37,929 nucleotides of DNA from WARW01 sp964582365 (GTDB lineage: Bacteria > Patescibacteriota > Microgenomatia > UBA12405). Below, in pieces: positions 7,428 to 14,880 of this stretch. The notes below the pieces were generated by a model that was not told the origin of the DNA, ran no database searches, and saw nothing but the letters and a program-made list of their open reading frames with translations. Position numbers and translations under genes: made by a program. The DNA is taken from the NCBI GenBank assembly GCA_964582365.1, contig CAZOQV010000007.1:1-37929 (forward strand), in the 5' to 3' direction. Position 1 is the stretch's first letter. Each line of letters starts with the position of its first letter.

Positions 7428-7876
7428 TCTCCCATCACTTGGACGAAAACTTTTCGTGGTCGGCAACAATCTAATTCAATTGCAAAAATCTTTTGCCATG
7501 TCCCGAGCATTAATTTTCCTTCAACAACTGGTACTGTTTCTGAATTTCTCATTAACAGGTGAGTACAATGCGAATGTCCATTTAAACAATCCGAAGCCGC
7601 CGATTGGCAGACTAAATTTTCAGTTCTAACTTCCAAATCATTATGAAAATAATATCCATCTTTAGGAATAATTCGATTAACTAAATTTTCAAAATCTTTC
7701 ACAATTCCTTTTTCTTTTTCATTAACACAAATCGCCAAAGTAGTGTGTGTCGAATAAATTAACACTTGTCCGTTTTTTATTTTTGTTTTTTGAACAAATT
7801 CTGCCACTTCATCAGTCAAATCTCTAAATTCTATATTTTTTTGGCTAGTAAATTCAATCGTTGTATTTTTAATCAT
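7424..7876 (-). CDS. YjbQ/UPF0047 family protein
   Basis: 150 residues of the UPF0047 family, a compact beta fold forming trimers. The family marks are present: THTTLAICVNE, the NGHSHCTHLL histidines, and GTWQKIFAIELD followed by PR. Relatives have been linked to a low thiamine-phosphate-synthase activity, but the real function is unsettled. The start ATG 7876 lies six bases after CGACTAA, an element shared with dxr and ispD. It lies between MEP-pathway genes, transcribed with the same polarity as dxr (gap 22 bases) but with its own apparent promoter. Confidence 0.9.
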   Translation of the reverse strand: MIKNTTIEFTSQKNIEFRDLTDEVAEFVQKTKIKNGQVLIYSTHTTLAICVNEKEKGIVKDFENLVNRIIPKDGYYFHNDLEVRTENLVCQSAASDCLNGHSHCTHLLMRNSETVPVVEGKLMLGTWQKIFAIELDCCRPRKVFVQVMGD

Positions 7877-7882
7877 ACCCTT

Positions 7883-7909
7883 TTAGTCGAAGATTAATTT
7901 AAATCCCTG
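7883..7909 (-). promoter_or_regulatory. CAGG-N16-CGACTAA element before yjbQ
   Basis: Minus strand CAGG (7906-7909), 16 bases, CGACTAA (7883-7889), then six bases and ATG 7876. The same CAGG-N16-CGACTAA order precedes ispD. CGACTAA stands where a leaderless -10 box would be. Confidence 0.4.
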
Positions 7910-9020
7910 CCATTTGTCTAACCAGATTATCTGTTTCTAAAATTTGTTTTAAATTTGGTTTCTTTATTAATTTATGATTTTTCAAAGCCTTTTCCACCAT
8001 TTTTGGTATATCTTCAAATTTTATTTTTTGTTTTAAAAATAAATCTACCGCCACTTCGTCAATCGCATTTAAAACTACTGGCATAGTTCCGCCAATTTTA
8101 GCCGCTTCTAAGGCATATTCTAAACAAGGAAATTTTTCTAAATCTGGCTTGTAAAAATCCATTTTCGAGTTAAACCAATCAACTCTTCCTAAATCATTTT
8201 TCACTCTATCTGGATAGGTTAGAGCATCTTGGATTGGTATTCGCATATCTTTATTTCCAATTTGAGCAATTACTGACCCATCCCAATATTGAACTGCAGA
8301 ATGAATTAAACTTTGAGGATGAATCACAATTTCAATCTGATCATCGGATAAATCAAATAACCATTTTGCTTCGATAAATTCCAATCCTTTATTCATTAAA
8401 GTCGCACAATCAATGGTAATTCTTTTTCCCATTTTCCAGTTTGGATGATTTAAAGCTCTTCCCGCTGTTATTTTTCCAAATTCACTTTTATCTAAATTTA
8501 AAAAAGGCCCACCACTACAAGTTAAAATTATTTTTTCTACTTCACTTCTTTTACCACTCCTCAAACATTGCCAAATAGCACTGTGTTCGCTGTCCACTGG
8601 TAATAAATTTACTTGATGTTCTTTTACCTTTTGATTTATTATTTCTCCTGCCAGCACCATTACTTCTTTGCTCGCCAAAGCCACATCTTTGCCACTTTCA
8701 ATCGCCGCCAAAGTCGGTTTTAAACTTTTAGCTCCACTTATGGCCATCACCACCAAATCAGCCTTACTTTCCCGAATCATTTGTTCTATTTCTTCTTCTC
8801 CCCAATACCAGTTTTTATTTTTTATTTGATATCTTTTTTTATCAGCCACACCTATTTTTTTAACTCCAAATTTTTTGCTTTGTTCCAAAATCAAATCCAC
8901 ATTTTCATTACAAATCAACGCTTCTATTTCAAATCTATCTCGATTTCTATCCACAATGTCTAATGTTTGCTGCCCAATTGATCCGGTTGATCCTAAGATT
9001 AATATCTTTTTCTTATCCAT
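7899..9020 (-). CDS. dxr: 1-deoxy-D-xylulose 5-phosphate reductoisomerase
   Basis: 373 residues, close to the family norm. It is the first committed MEP step, converting DXP to MEP with NADPH and a divalent metal. The NADPH fold starts with ILGSTGSIGQQTLDI; ALASKEVMVLAGE and LLPVDSEHSAIWQCL supply metal and substrate residues; SGGPF, HPNWKMGKRITIDCATLMNKGLE and HPQSLIHS complete the active site. The C-terminal helical domain is present. It is divergent from ispD across a 71-base region whose two ends carry inverted copies of ACGACTAA. Confidence 0.97.
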   Translation of the reverse strand: MDKKKILILGSTGSIGQQTLDIVDRNRDRFEIEALICNENVDLILEQSKKFGVKKIGVADKKRYQIKNKNWYWGEEEIEQMIRESKADLVVMAISGAKSLKPTLAAIESGKDVALASKEVMVLAGEIINQKVKEHQVNLLPVDSEHSAIWQCLRSGKRSEVEKIILTCSGGPFLNLDKSEFGKITAGRALNHPNWKMGKRITIDCATLMNKGLEFIEAKWLFDLSDDQIEIVIHPQSLIHSAVQYWDGSVIAQIGNKDMRIPIQDALTYPDRVKNDLGRVDWFNSKMDFYKPDLEKFPCLEYALEAAKIGGTMPVVLNAIDEVAVDLFLKQKIKFEDIPKMVEKALKNHKLIKKPNLKQILETDNLVRQMAGI

Positions 9021-9026
9021 AGCAGT

Positions 9027-9084
9027 TTAGTCGTCATCTTTTTAATAATCATTTTTACAGGTTTTTATTTTATTTCACGACTAA
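9027..9084. promoter_or_regulatory. Shared divergent dxr/ispD control region
   Basis: TTAGTCGT (9027-9034) and ACGACTAA (9077-9084) are exact inverted copies. Each lies 6 (dxr) or 7 (ispD) bases before a start codon. The ispD copy is preceded by CAGG at 9058-9061 with a 16-base spacer. No TATAAT-like box sits at the expected place for either gene. Confidence 0.5.
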
Positions 9085-9091
9085 TTATTAT

Positions 9092-9784
9092 ATGAATTGG
9101 TTGATTGTAGTTGCTGGAGGTTCTGGTACCAGAATGAAAGCCTCCGTAAATAAAATTTTTCTTAAAATAAATCAAAAACCGCTTTTGTTTTGGACTCTAA
9201 AACCATTCCAAGAAAGTTCCATTATCGATAAAATAATTATTTCTTCCAAAGATGAAGATCGGCCATTAATAAAAAAAATTGTTAATAAGTATAATTTTTC
9301 CAAAGTTGTTGGCTACAGCCAAGGTGGTTCTCTTCGTCAAGATACCGTTTTTAATGCTCTTGAATTTACAAAAAACAAATGTCGACCAACCGATATTGTT
9401 GGTGTTCATAACGCTGCCAATCCTTTTATTTTCGACGATGAAATTAAATCAGTTTATCAAGCCGCCAAAAAATTTGATTCAGCTCTTTTAGCCTGTCCTT
9501 CCACTGATACAATTAAAATCGCCAATGAAGAAGGTTTTGTTTCTAGTAGCCCAAACCGTCAATCTTGTTATTGTGCTCAAACTCCTCAAGTCGCTAAATT
9601 TAAAATTCTCTATTCTTCTTATCAAAACATTTATAAAAAAAATTTAGTTACCACTGATGATTCTCAAGTTTTAGAATTAAGTGGTTTTAACCCCAAAATA
9701 GTTGTTTGTTCAACCGACAACTTTAAAATTACTTACCCCAAAGATCTTTTACTTGCCAAAACCTTTTTAAAAAATAAAAAATAG
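9092..9784 (+). CDS. ispD: 2-C-methyl-D-erythritol 4-phosphate cytidylyltransferase
   Basis: 230 residues. It activates MEP with CTP to CDP-ME. The N-terminal CTP loop is VVAGGSGTRM with the downstream Lys (NKIFLKI); GGSLRQDTVFNAL, CAQTPQ, TTDDSQ and KITYPKDL are all as in IspD. The loop that is usually HDAARP reads HNAANP (about 106-111): the Asp is Asn and the Arg is Asn, so metal or substrate contacts there differ from the Escherichia coli enzyme. Dxr, IspD, IspG and IspH are in this window; IspE, IspF and DXS are not. Confidence 0.92.
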   Translation: MNWLIVVAGGSGTRMKASVNKIFLKINQKPLLFWTLKPFQESSIIDKIIISSKDEDRPLIKKIVNKYNFSKVVGYSQGGSLRQDTVFNALEFTKNKCRPTDIVGVHNAANPFIFDDEIKSVYQAAKKFDSALLACPSTDTIKIANEEGFVSSSPNRQSCYCAQTPQVAKFKILYSSYQNIYKKNLVTTDDSQVLELSGFNPKIVVCSTDNFKITYPKDLLLAKTFLKNKK

Positions 9785-9791
9785 TCTGAAA

Positions 9792-10136
9792 TTATTTATT
9801 CTTCATCACTTTTATTATCCAATATCCCAGATATCCCAACACTAAAAATTCAATTCCACTCGCTATCAAAAAAAATATTCCAACTCCATTAATAATCAAT
9901 CCAAATCGATAATAATCCCAAACAACTCTGGCCATAGAATAAGCCAATAATGGTGACAAAATCACTATTGCCACTAAAAATATTTGTGACTTATCTTTAT
10001 CTTTTATGATTAAAGTTTTTAATGTCAAAAATGGTTGTTCAATTATATTGTATAAATTACATAATAATTTCCAGATTTGTCGGACCGCTATTAAAAAACT
10101 TAATTTAATTATTTTTTTAATTCTTTTTTTGATCAT
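9792..10136 (-). CDS. Small membrane protein cotranscribed with ECF sigma factor
   Basis: 114 residues with a basic N-terminus, a weakly hydrophobic first helix (about 12-30), and two clear membrane helices (about 52-70 and 82-110). I recognise no family. The start overlaps the sigma-factor 3' end by 20 bases, so the two are translationally coupled. That arrangement is classic for ECF sigma factors with membrane anti-sigma factors, and an anti-sigma or sensor role is a reasonable guess. No HCC zinc motif or cytoplasmic anti-sigma domain is visible, however. Confidence 0.75.
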   Translation of the reverse strand: MIKKRIKKIIKLSFLIAVRQIWKLLCNLYNIIEQPFLTLKTLIIKDKDKSQIFLVAIVILSPLLAYSMARVVWDYYRFGLIINGVGIFFLIASGIEFLVLGYLGYWIIKVMKNK

Positions 10137-10617
10137 AAGCCCAAGCCTCTCTGAATTTTTTCTTAGCTCTGATTAGTTTTGATTCCACTGCCTTAACTGT
10201 TATTTTTAAATTTTTAGAAATTTCAGTTATTTTCCAACCTTCTATATATTTAAGTCGTAAAATATCTTTATATCCTTTACCTAATTCCTTAAAAGTTTTT
10301 TTAATTTCTTCTTTTAATTCATTTTTAAGTACATCTCTTTCCGGTGTTAGCGCTTTATCAGCAATTTCCTCAAATTCATCTGATATTGAAAATAAAATTG
10401 TTTTTAATTTTTTCTTTCGATAATAATCAATTATTTTATGTTTAGCTATACTACAAATCCAACTAAACTCGTTACATTTTCCATTAAAATTTGACTGACA
10501 CGTTATTGCTGCCAGCATAATATCATTAGTCAGTTCTTCAACCACTCCTTCATCATCAATTTTTTGACTGACAAATTTCTTCACCCCTAAATAATATTTT
10601 TTATAAAAATCATCCAT
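10117..10617 (-). CDS. ECF-type RNA polymerase sigma factor
   Basis: 166 residues with the two-domain ECF layout. Region 2 covers about residues 1-75, including ELTNDIMLAA and the -10 recognition helix FSWICSIAKHKIIDYYRKKK. A charged linker follows. Region 4 covers about 108-160, with YKDILRLKYIEGWKITEISKNL and KAVESKLIRAKKKFRE as the -35 recognition helix-turn-helix. It directs polymerase to alternative promoters. The downstream overlapping membrane gene is a candidate regulator. Targets are unknown; the atypical CGACTAA starts of yjbQ, dxr and ispD just beside it are candidates. Confidence 0.92.
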   Translation of the reverse strand: MDDFYKKYYLGVKKFVSQKIDDEGVVEELTNDIMLAAITCQSNFNGKCNEFSWICSIAKHKIIDYYRKKKLKTILFSISDEFEEIADKALTPERDVLKNELKEEIKKTFKELGKGYKDILRLKYIEGWKITEISKNLKITVKAVESKLIRAKKKFREAWAYDQKKN

Positions 10618-10627
10618 TAGTGTATCT

Positions 10628-10633
10628 ATTATA
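10628..10633 (-). promoter_or_regulatory. -10 box of the sigma-factor gene
   Basis: Minus strand TATAAT, ten bases before ATG 10617, giving a leader of only a few bases. Confidence 0.5.
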
Positions 10634-10647
10634 ACTTATAATTTTTT

Positions 10648-10697
10648 CTCCCTTTGTTAAGGGGAGATGTCTCGCCACTGGCGGGACAGAGAGGATT
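10648..10697. repeat. REP-like double hairpin, copy A
   Basis: Hairpin one is CTCCCTTTGTTAAGGGGAG (10648-10666). Hairpin two has CGCCA/TGGCG arms (10673-10683). The end reads AGAGAGGATTAA. Copy B (12451-12498) has the same order: a CTCC..TTGTTAA..GGAG hairpin, a second GC hairpin, then AGAGGATTTAA. It lies just upstream of the tktN -10 box. Confidence 0.75.
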
Positions 10698-10701
10698 AAT
10701 C

Positions 10702-10707
10702 TATACT
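10702..10707 (+). promoter_or_regulatory. -10 box of the tkt-fba operon
   Basis: TATACT, then six bases and ATG 10714: another leaderless arrangement. Confidence 0.6.
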
Positions 10708-10713
10708 TAATTA

Positions 10714-11493
10714 ATGCTCCCTTTTATTAAACCGCATCCACTCCAAAAAATTGGTCAAAGTTTTCGCCATGATTTATTGGATATGGTTTATCAAAATGGT
10801 GGACACATCGGAGGTTCTCTTTCTTCAATCGACTTAATTATTGCTGTTTATTTTGGTAATCTTTTTAATTTTAAAAAAGATCATTTCATTTTATCGGCCG
10901 GACATCTGGCTCCGGCTCTTTATGTTGTTCTGGCTAACGCCGGTTATTTCCCTAAAAGATTACTAGACACTTATTCTTCTTTTGATTCGATTCTTCAAGG
11001 ACATGTTTCTTCTGATGTTCCTGGTGTTGAATATTCCTCTGGTTCTCTTGGTCAAGGGTTGTCTTTTTCTTGTGGTTTAGCCATTGGCAATCCCAAAAGT
11101 AAAATTATTTGTCTTACTTCTGACGGCGAACATCAAGAAGGTCAAATTTGGGAGTCATTGCTTTTTGCTAAAAAATATCAATTAGGAAACTTGATAAATA
11201 TTGTTGATTTTAACAAATTTCAGATTGACGGTCCGGTTTCTAAAATCATGCCTCTCGATGATCTCGCTGGAAAATATATTAAATTTGGATGGACAGTCAC
11301 CACTGTCGATGGTCACAATTTTAATCAAATAATTTCCGCCCTAGAAAATGCTAAAAAATCTGATTATCCTAATTGTATTATTGCTAAAACAATCTTAGGT
11401 AAGGGAGTTTCGTTTATGGAAAATAATTTTAGATATCATGATGTTAAAAATCTTTCTGACACTTTATATATGAAAGCTAAATCAGAACTATGA
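10714..11493 (+). CDS. Transketolase, N-terminal subunit
   Basis: 259 residues holding the thiamine-diphosphate-binding half of transketolase. NGGHIGGSLSSIDLI and AGHLAPALY give substrate and cofactor histidines; GSLGQGLS is typical; the ThDP/Mg motif runs from SDGEHQEGQIWE to NIVDFNKFQIDG. It ends where a full-length enzyme would enter the pyrimidine-binding domain, which is the next gene. It should act as a heterotetramer with that subunit, moving two-carbon units among sugar phosphates. The stop overlaps the next start (ATGA at 11490). Confidence 0.95.
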   Translation: MLPFIKPHPLQKIGQSFRHDLLDMVYQNGGHIGGSLSSIDLIIAVYFGNLFNFKKDHFILSAGHLAPALYVVLANAGYFPKRLLDTYSSFDSILQGHVSSDVPGVEYSSGSLGQGLSFSCGLAIGNPKSKIICLTSDGEHQEGQIWESLLFAKKYQLGNLINIVDFNKFQIDGPVSKIMPLDDLAGKYIKFGWTVTTVDGHNFNQIISALENAKKSDYPNCIIAKTILGKGVSFMENNFRYHDVKNLSDTLYMKAKSEL

Positions 11494-12509
11494 CCAATTC
11501 TATCCGCGAAGCCTTTGGCGACACACTACTCAAATTAGCTAAAACCAACAAGAATATTTATGTTGTCAGTTGTGATTTAAAATCACCACTTTTTTTAACT
11601 GACTTTGCCAAAAAATACCCTCTTCGTTTTATTGAATGTGGTGTGGCTGAAACTAATGCTGCCGGTATTGCTGCTGGTTTAGCCAAAACCGGCAAAACTG
11701 TTTTTCTCGCCTCTTTTTCTTGTTTTTCTCCCGCCATAAATTGGAACACCATTAAACAATCAATTTGCTATAACAATGCCAATGTCAAAATTATCGGTTC
11801 TCACTCTGGTCTTCTCAGTAGTGATTTAGGAGCCACTCATCAAATGCTTGAAGATTTGTCTTTGATGCGTTCTCTTCCTAATATGGAAGTTTTTTCACCT
11901 CTCGATGCTCTTGAAACCTCCAAAATTATTAAGGCTGTCACCTACAGTAAAAAACCAGCTTATGTTCGCTTAGTTCGTCCCGCCACTCCTGATCTTTTTG
12001 ATTCAAAACTAAATTTCACTATTGGCAAATCTCACATTTTACAACCAGGGAAAGATATTACCATTATTGGTCATGGTCCTATTCTTGAAGAAGCCTTTCA
12101 AGTTCAAGCCAAGCTTGATGTAGAGACGCCACGCATGGAGTCTCTACTAAAAAACACATCCATCTCTAAAAAAATTTCTCTTGAAATTATAAATTGTTCA
12201 TCAATAAAACCTCTCGACACCACCACTATTTTAAAAAGTGTCAAAAAAACTGGTCGTCTTATTTGTCTTGAAGATCATCAAAAAAATGGGGGGCTAGGGG
12301 AATCGATAGCCGCTCTAATTTTAGAAAATAATCTTCCTTGTAAATTCATTCATTTAGCTGTTGATAACAGTTTTGGCCGTTCAGCTAAAAATTTTATTGA
12401 GTTGTACAATTATTATGGTATTGGTGTTGATAATTTACTTACCGCTGTTACCTCTCTCCTTGTTAAGGAGAGAAACCGGTTTACCCGGAAAGAGGATTTA
12501 ACTAAATGA
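11490..12509 (+). CDS. Transketolase, C-terminal subunit
   Basis: 339 residues: pyrimidine-binding domain (about 1-165, with CGVAETNAAGIAAGLA and the catalytic-Glu helix), then the transketolase C domain (about 185-325). Two repeat elements are translated in frame. A 28-base palindrome at 12120-12147 encodes part of DVETPRMESL between two C-domain strands, and a REP-like double hairpin (12451-12498) supplies about the last 17 residues (LVKERNRFTRKEDLTK). These likely are surface additions. It overlaps both neighbours by ATGA, so it is tightly coupled to the aldolase. Confidence 0.94.
   Translation: MTNSIREAFGDTLLKLAKTNKNIYVVSCDLKSPLFLTDFAKKYPLRFIECGVAETNAAGIAAGLAKTGKTVFLASFSCFSPAINWNTIKQSICYNNANVKIIGSHSGLLSSDLGATHQMLEDLSLMRSLPNMEVFSPLDALETSKIIKAVTYSKKPAYVRLVRPATPDLFDSKLNFTIGKSHILQPGKDITIIGHGPILEEAFQVQAKLDVETPRMESLLKNTSISKKISLEIINCSSIKPLDTTTILKSVKKTGRLICLEDHQKNGGLGESIAALILENNLPCKFIHLAVDNSFGRSAKNFIELYNYYGIGVDNLLTAVTSLLVKERNRFTRKEDLTK
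12120..12147. repeat. 28-base palindrome inside tktC
   Basis: Arms GTAGAGAC and GTCTCTAC, with inner CCA/TGG pairs around loop CGCA. It resembles the GTAGAGACG-type palindromes known as dispersed repeats in several bacterial groups. It is in frame in the coding sequence. Confidence 0.8.
12451..12498. repeat. REP-like double hairpin, copy B, in tktC 3' end
   Basis: CTCTCCTTGTTAAGGAGAG (12453-12471), then a CCGG/CCGG hairpin and AGAGGATTTAA. It is related to copy A at 10648-10697. It is read as the C-terminal residues of TktC and ends eight bases before the aldolase start. Confidence 0.75.
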
Positions 12510-13351
12510 AAACATTACGTCAATTATTAACCGAATATCGAGCCCAAGGTAAAGCCCTTCCTGCTTTCAATATTGATTCTTTCGAAATTTATCAGGCTGT
12601 CGAAGAATCGGTTAAAGAAACTGGTTTGCCTTGTATTGTTCAGCTTTCCGCTGGTGAAGATAAATTTATCCATGCCGAACGTCTTTTTGTTTTAGTCAAA
12701 AAAGCTCAAACTGATGCTTTACCAATTTATCTAAACATGGATCATGCTTCCGATGAAATTCGTTTGGAAAAATTAATCAGTCTTGGTTTTGATATGGTTC
12801 ATTTTGATGGTTCTAATTTGGATTATTTCACCAACTTGGAAACGAGCCAAAAATTTATTCAGATTTTAAAAAAACATTATCCTAACACTCTTTTTGAAGT
12901 CGAATTTAATCATATTAATTTAACTGGTGCTCAAGTTTCTAAAAATAGTCTCACTGATCCATCTCAGGCCTATGAATTTATGACTAAAACTTCTGCCGAT
13001 TTATTGGCTGTTTCCATTGGAAATTTACACGGTATTAGTGTTAAATTTCCTGAAACTCTCGATTTAAATTTACTTGCTAAAATTCGAAATAAACTTCCTG
13101 AAGATTACTTTATTACTCTTCACAGTGGTTCTTGTATTAGCCCCGATCAAGTTGCTCAAGCCATCAAACTTGGTATCGTCAAAATCAATATTAATACTGA
13201 ATTAAGAAATAGTTTTAATCAATCAATTGCTAAAATTTATTCCGGGGAAGTTAGTCAAAAAATTTATGAAAATTTCTCTCCCGCCATTAACGAATTAAAA
13301 AATATTATTAAATCAAAGTTAATTATTTTTTCTACTTCTAAATATGCTTGA
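12506..13351 (+). CDS. Class II fructose-bisphosphate aldolase family protein
   Basis: 281 residues, a zinc-dependent (beta/alpha)8 aldolase. Metal ligands and active site are visible: NMDHASD, FDGS, EVEFN (where most members read EAELG), SIGNLHGI with a Zn His, LHSGSCI (usually LHGGSG) and the phosphate-binding KININTELR. It should split or make fructose 1,6-bisphosphate, though tagatose- or sedoheptulose-bisphosphate specificity cannot be excluded. Its place between tktC and a PfkB kinase fits sugar-phosphate interconversion. It overlaps the kinase gene by eight bases. Confidence 0.9.
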   Translation: MKTLRQLLTEYRAQGKALPAFNIDSFEIYQAVEESVKETGLPCIVQLSAGEDKFIHAERLFVLVKKAQTDALPIYLNMDHASDEIRLEKLISLGFDMVHFDGSNLDYFTNLETSQKFIQILKKHYPNTLFEVEFNHINLTGAQVSKNSLTDPSQAYEFMTKTSADLLAVSIGNLHGISVKFPETLDLNLLAKIRNKLPEDYFITLHSGSCISPDQVAQAIKLGIVKININTELRNSFNQSIAKIYSGEVSQKIYENFSPAINELKNIIKSKLIIFSTSKYA

Positions 13352-14264
13352 TGTAATTTCTATCGGTGGCGCCACTCTTGATATTTTTGTTAAATCAGAA
13401 CAATTTATTGTTAAAAATAATTTACTTTCTCTTGAATACTCATCTAAAAATGAAATTAATAAAAGTTTAATTTGTAGCGGTGGCGGTGCTACTAATTCGG
13501 CTACTTCGTTCAGTCGACTTGCTTTAAAATCAGCCTGTCTTTCCTTAATTTCAGATGATCATTTAAGTAATTATATTATTGATGATTTAAAAAAAGAGTC
13601 AGTCGAAATTAAACTTTTAATTAAAGATAAAGATGAAGCTACTGATTTTTCTGTAATTTTAGTTGCTCCTGATGGTGGACGATCAATTCTTACCAACAGA
13701 GGCAAAACTCGACTTGAAGAAAAAAATATAAATTGGGATAAATTACCTAAAACCAAATGGTTTTATATTTCATCTCTCGAAGGCAATCTTGAGTTATTAG
13801 AAAAAATAATTGGTTTTGCCAAAGAAAACAAAATTAAAATTGCCCTAAATCCAGGTAATCGCGAATTGGCTCAAAGAAAAAAACTTTTACCTTTATTAAA
13901 ATTAGTCGATTTTTTACTTTTAAATAAAACCGAAGCAGAAACCTTAGTTCAGTTTGATATTGATGACAAAGATTTTTGGTCAAAACTAGTTTCTCTTTCT
14001 CCACCAATTGTTGCTGTTACTAATGGTCGAGAAGGTGCTTTTGTTTTCTTCGAGGGTAAACAATATTTCTCTCCCATTATTAATGTCAAACCAGTCGATG
14101 AAACCGGTGCTGGTGATGCTTTTGGTTCCACTTTTGTTGCCTCTTTAATTCACGGACACACTCCCAAAGAAGCCCTTTTCTGGGGTATTAAAAACTCCGC
14201 CTCTGTCGTTTCTCATCTCGGCGCCAAACCCGGCCTCCTAACCCTTAAACAAATTAAAAAATAA
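13344..14264 (+). CDS. PfkB/ribokinase family sugar kinase
   Basis: 306 residues. The N-terminal substrate motif is SGGGATNSATSFSRL (about 45-60). The C-terminal PfkB signature is DETGAGDAFGSTFVASL with the catalytic Asp in GAGD. Residues such as NPGNREL and LLLNKTEAE are typical of the ribokinase fold. The substrate is not decided: ribose, fructose 6-phosphate or a nucleoside are options. The neighbours (transketolase, aldolase) favour a sugar phosphate, and no classical PfkA is in view, so a 6-phosphofructokinase role is possible but inferred. Confidence 0.88.
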   Translation: MLDVISIGGATLDIFVKSEQFIVKNNLLSLEYSSKNEINKSLICSGGGATNSATSFSRLALKSACLSLISDDHLSNYIIDDLKKESVEIKLLIKDKDEATDFSVILVAPDGGRSILTNRGKTRLEEKNINWDKLPKTKWFYISSLEGNLELLEKIIGFAKENKIKIALNPGNRELAQRKKLLPLLKLVDFLLLNKTEAETLVQFDIDDKDFWSKLVSLSPPIVAVTNGREGAFVFFEGKQYFSPIINVKPVDETGAGDAFGSTFVASLIHGHTPKEALFWGIKNSASVVSHLGAKPGLLTLKQIKK

Positions 14265-14265
14265 T

Positions 14266-14880
14266 ATGCTTCCTAAAGAAGAAAAAATCAAAAAAATACC
14301 CGACGAAAAACAGCCCGGTCTTTTTGATAAAGAAGATGAAAGAAAGCGCCTCACTAAAAAACGCCGTTTTATTTATCTCGCTTTAATTTTAACCACTGGT
14401 CTTAGTCTTTCATTTTGGATTTATCGCTCTATCAAAAATGCTAATTTTTCTTTTAAAATGCCATCAATAAATTTGCCCAACCTTAAAGAAAAAAGTTTAT
14501 CAATAAAAACAACAGCCGATATTTCTTTACCAAAAGATTCCGATTCTAGTTGGTCCATTTTTCTCAAAAGAATTGATACCGATTCTATTATTTATCAACA
14601 TAATCAAGAAAATATTGACCCAAATTCTATTTTAATCAAAATTGATAAAACTAATTTATCCACTGCTAGCGCCTATACTTCAACTCTTCCTCAAGGTTTA
14701 AAAATAAAAGAAATTATTCAAGAAGATGATAAAAACTTTTCCTATTTTTCTAAAATTACCACTCCTAGTCAAGAATTACTTCTGATTATAAAAACTACTG
14801 ATTCTAAAGATTTAACTCAAGCAAAAAAATCAGTTCCAGATTTAATTGATCAGTTGTATTGGTATTCTATTCAAAAATAA
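14266..14880 (+). CDS. Single-pass membrane protein of unknown function
   Basis: 204 residues: a charged cytoplasmic N-terminus (1-35), one membrane helix (about 36-53), then a Ser/Thr/Asp-rich external domain predicted as mixed alpha/beta. I recognise no family. It begins one base after the kinase stop and closes the operon. Its last 14 bases overlap the convergent PBP gene. The extracellular part could suggest an envelope role, but nothing specific supports that. Confidence 0.75.
   Translation: MLPKEEKIKKIPDEKQPGLFDKEDERKRLTKKRRFIYLALILTTGLSLSFWIYRSIKNANFSFKMPSINLPNLKEKSLSIKTTADISLPKDSDSSWSIFLKRIDTDSIIYQHNQENIDPNSILIKIDKTNLSTASAYTSTLPQGLKIKEIIQEDDKNFSYFSKITTPSQELLLIIKTTDSKDLTQAKKSVPDLIDQLYWYSIQK

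Noticed and set aside
10714..12509. The tkt pair as a split DXS (first MEP enzyme)
   Set aside because: Length, domain split and motifs fit transketolase N and C subunits; DXS-specific features are not seen.
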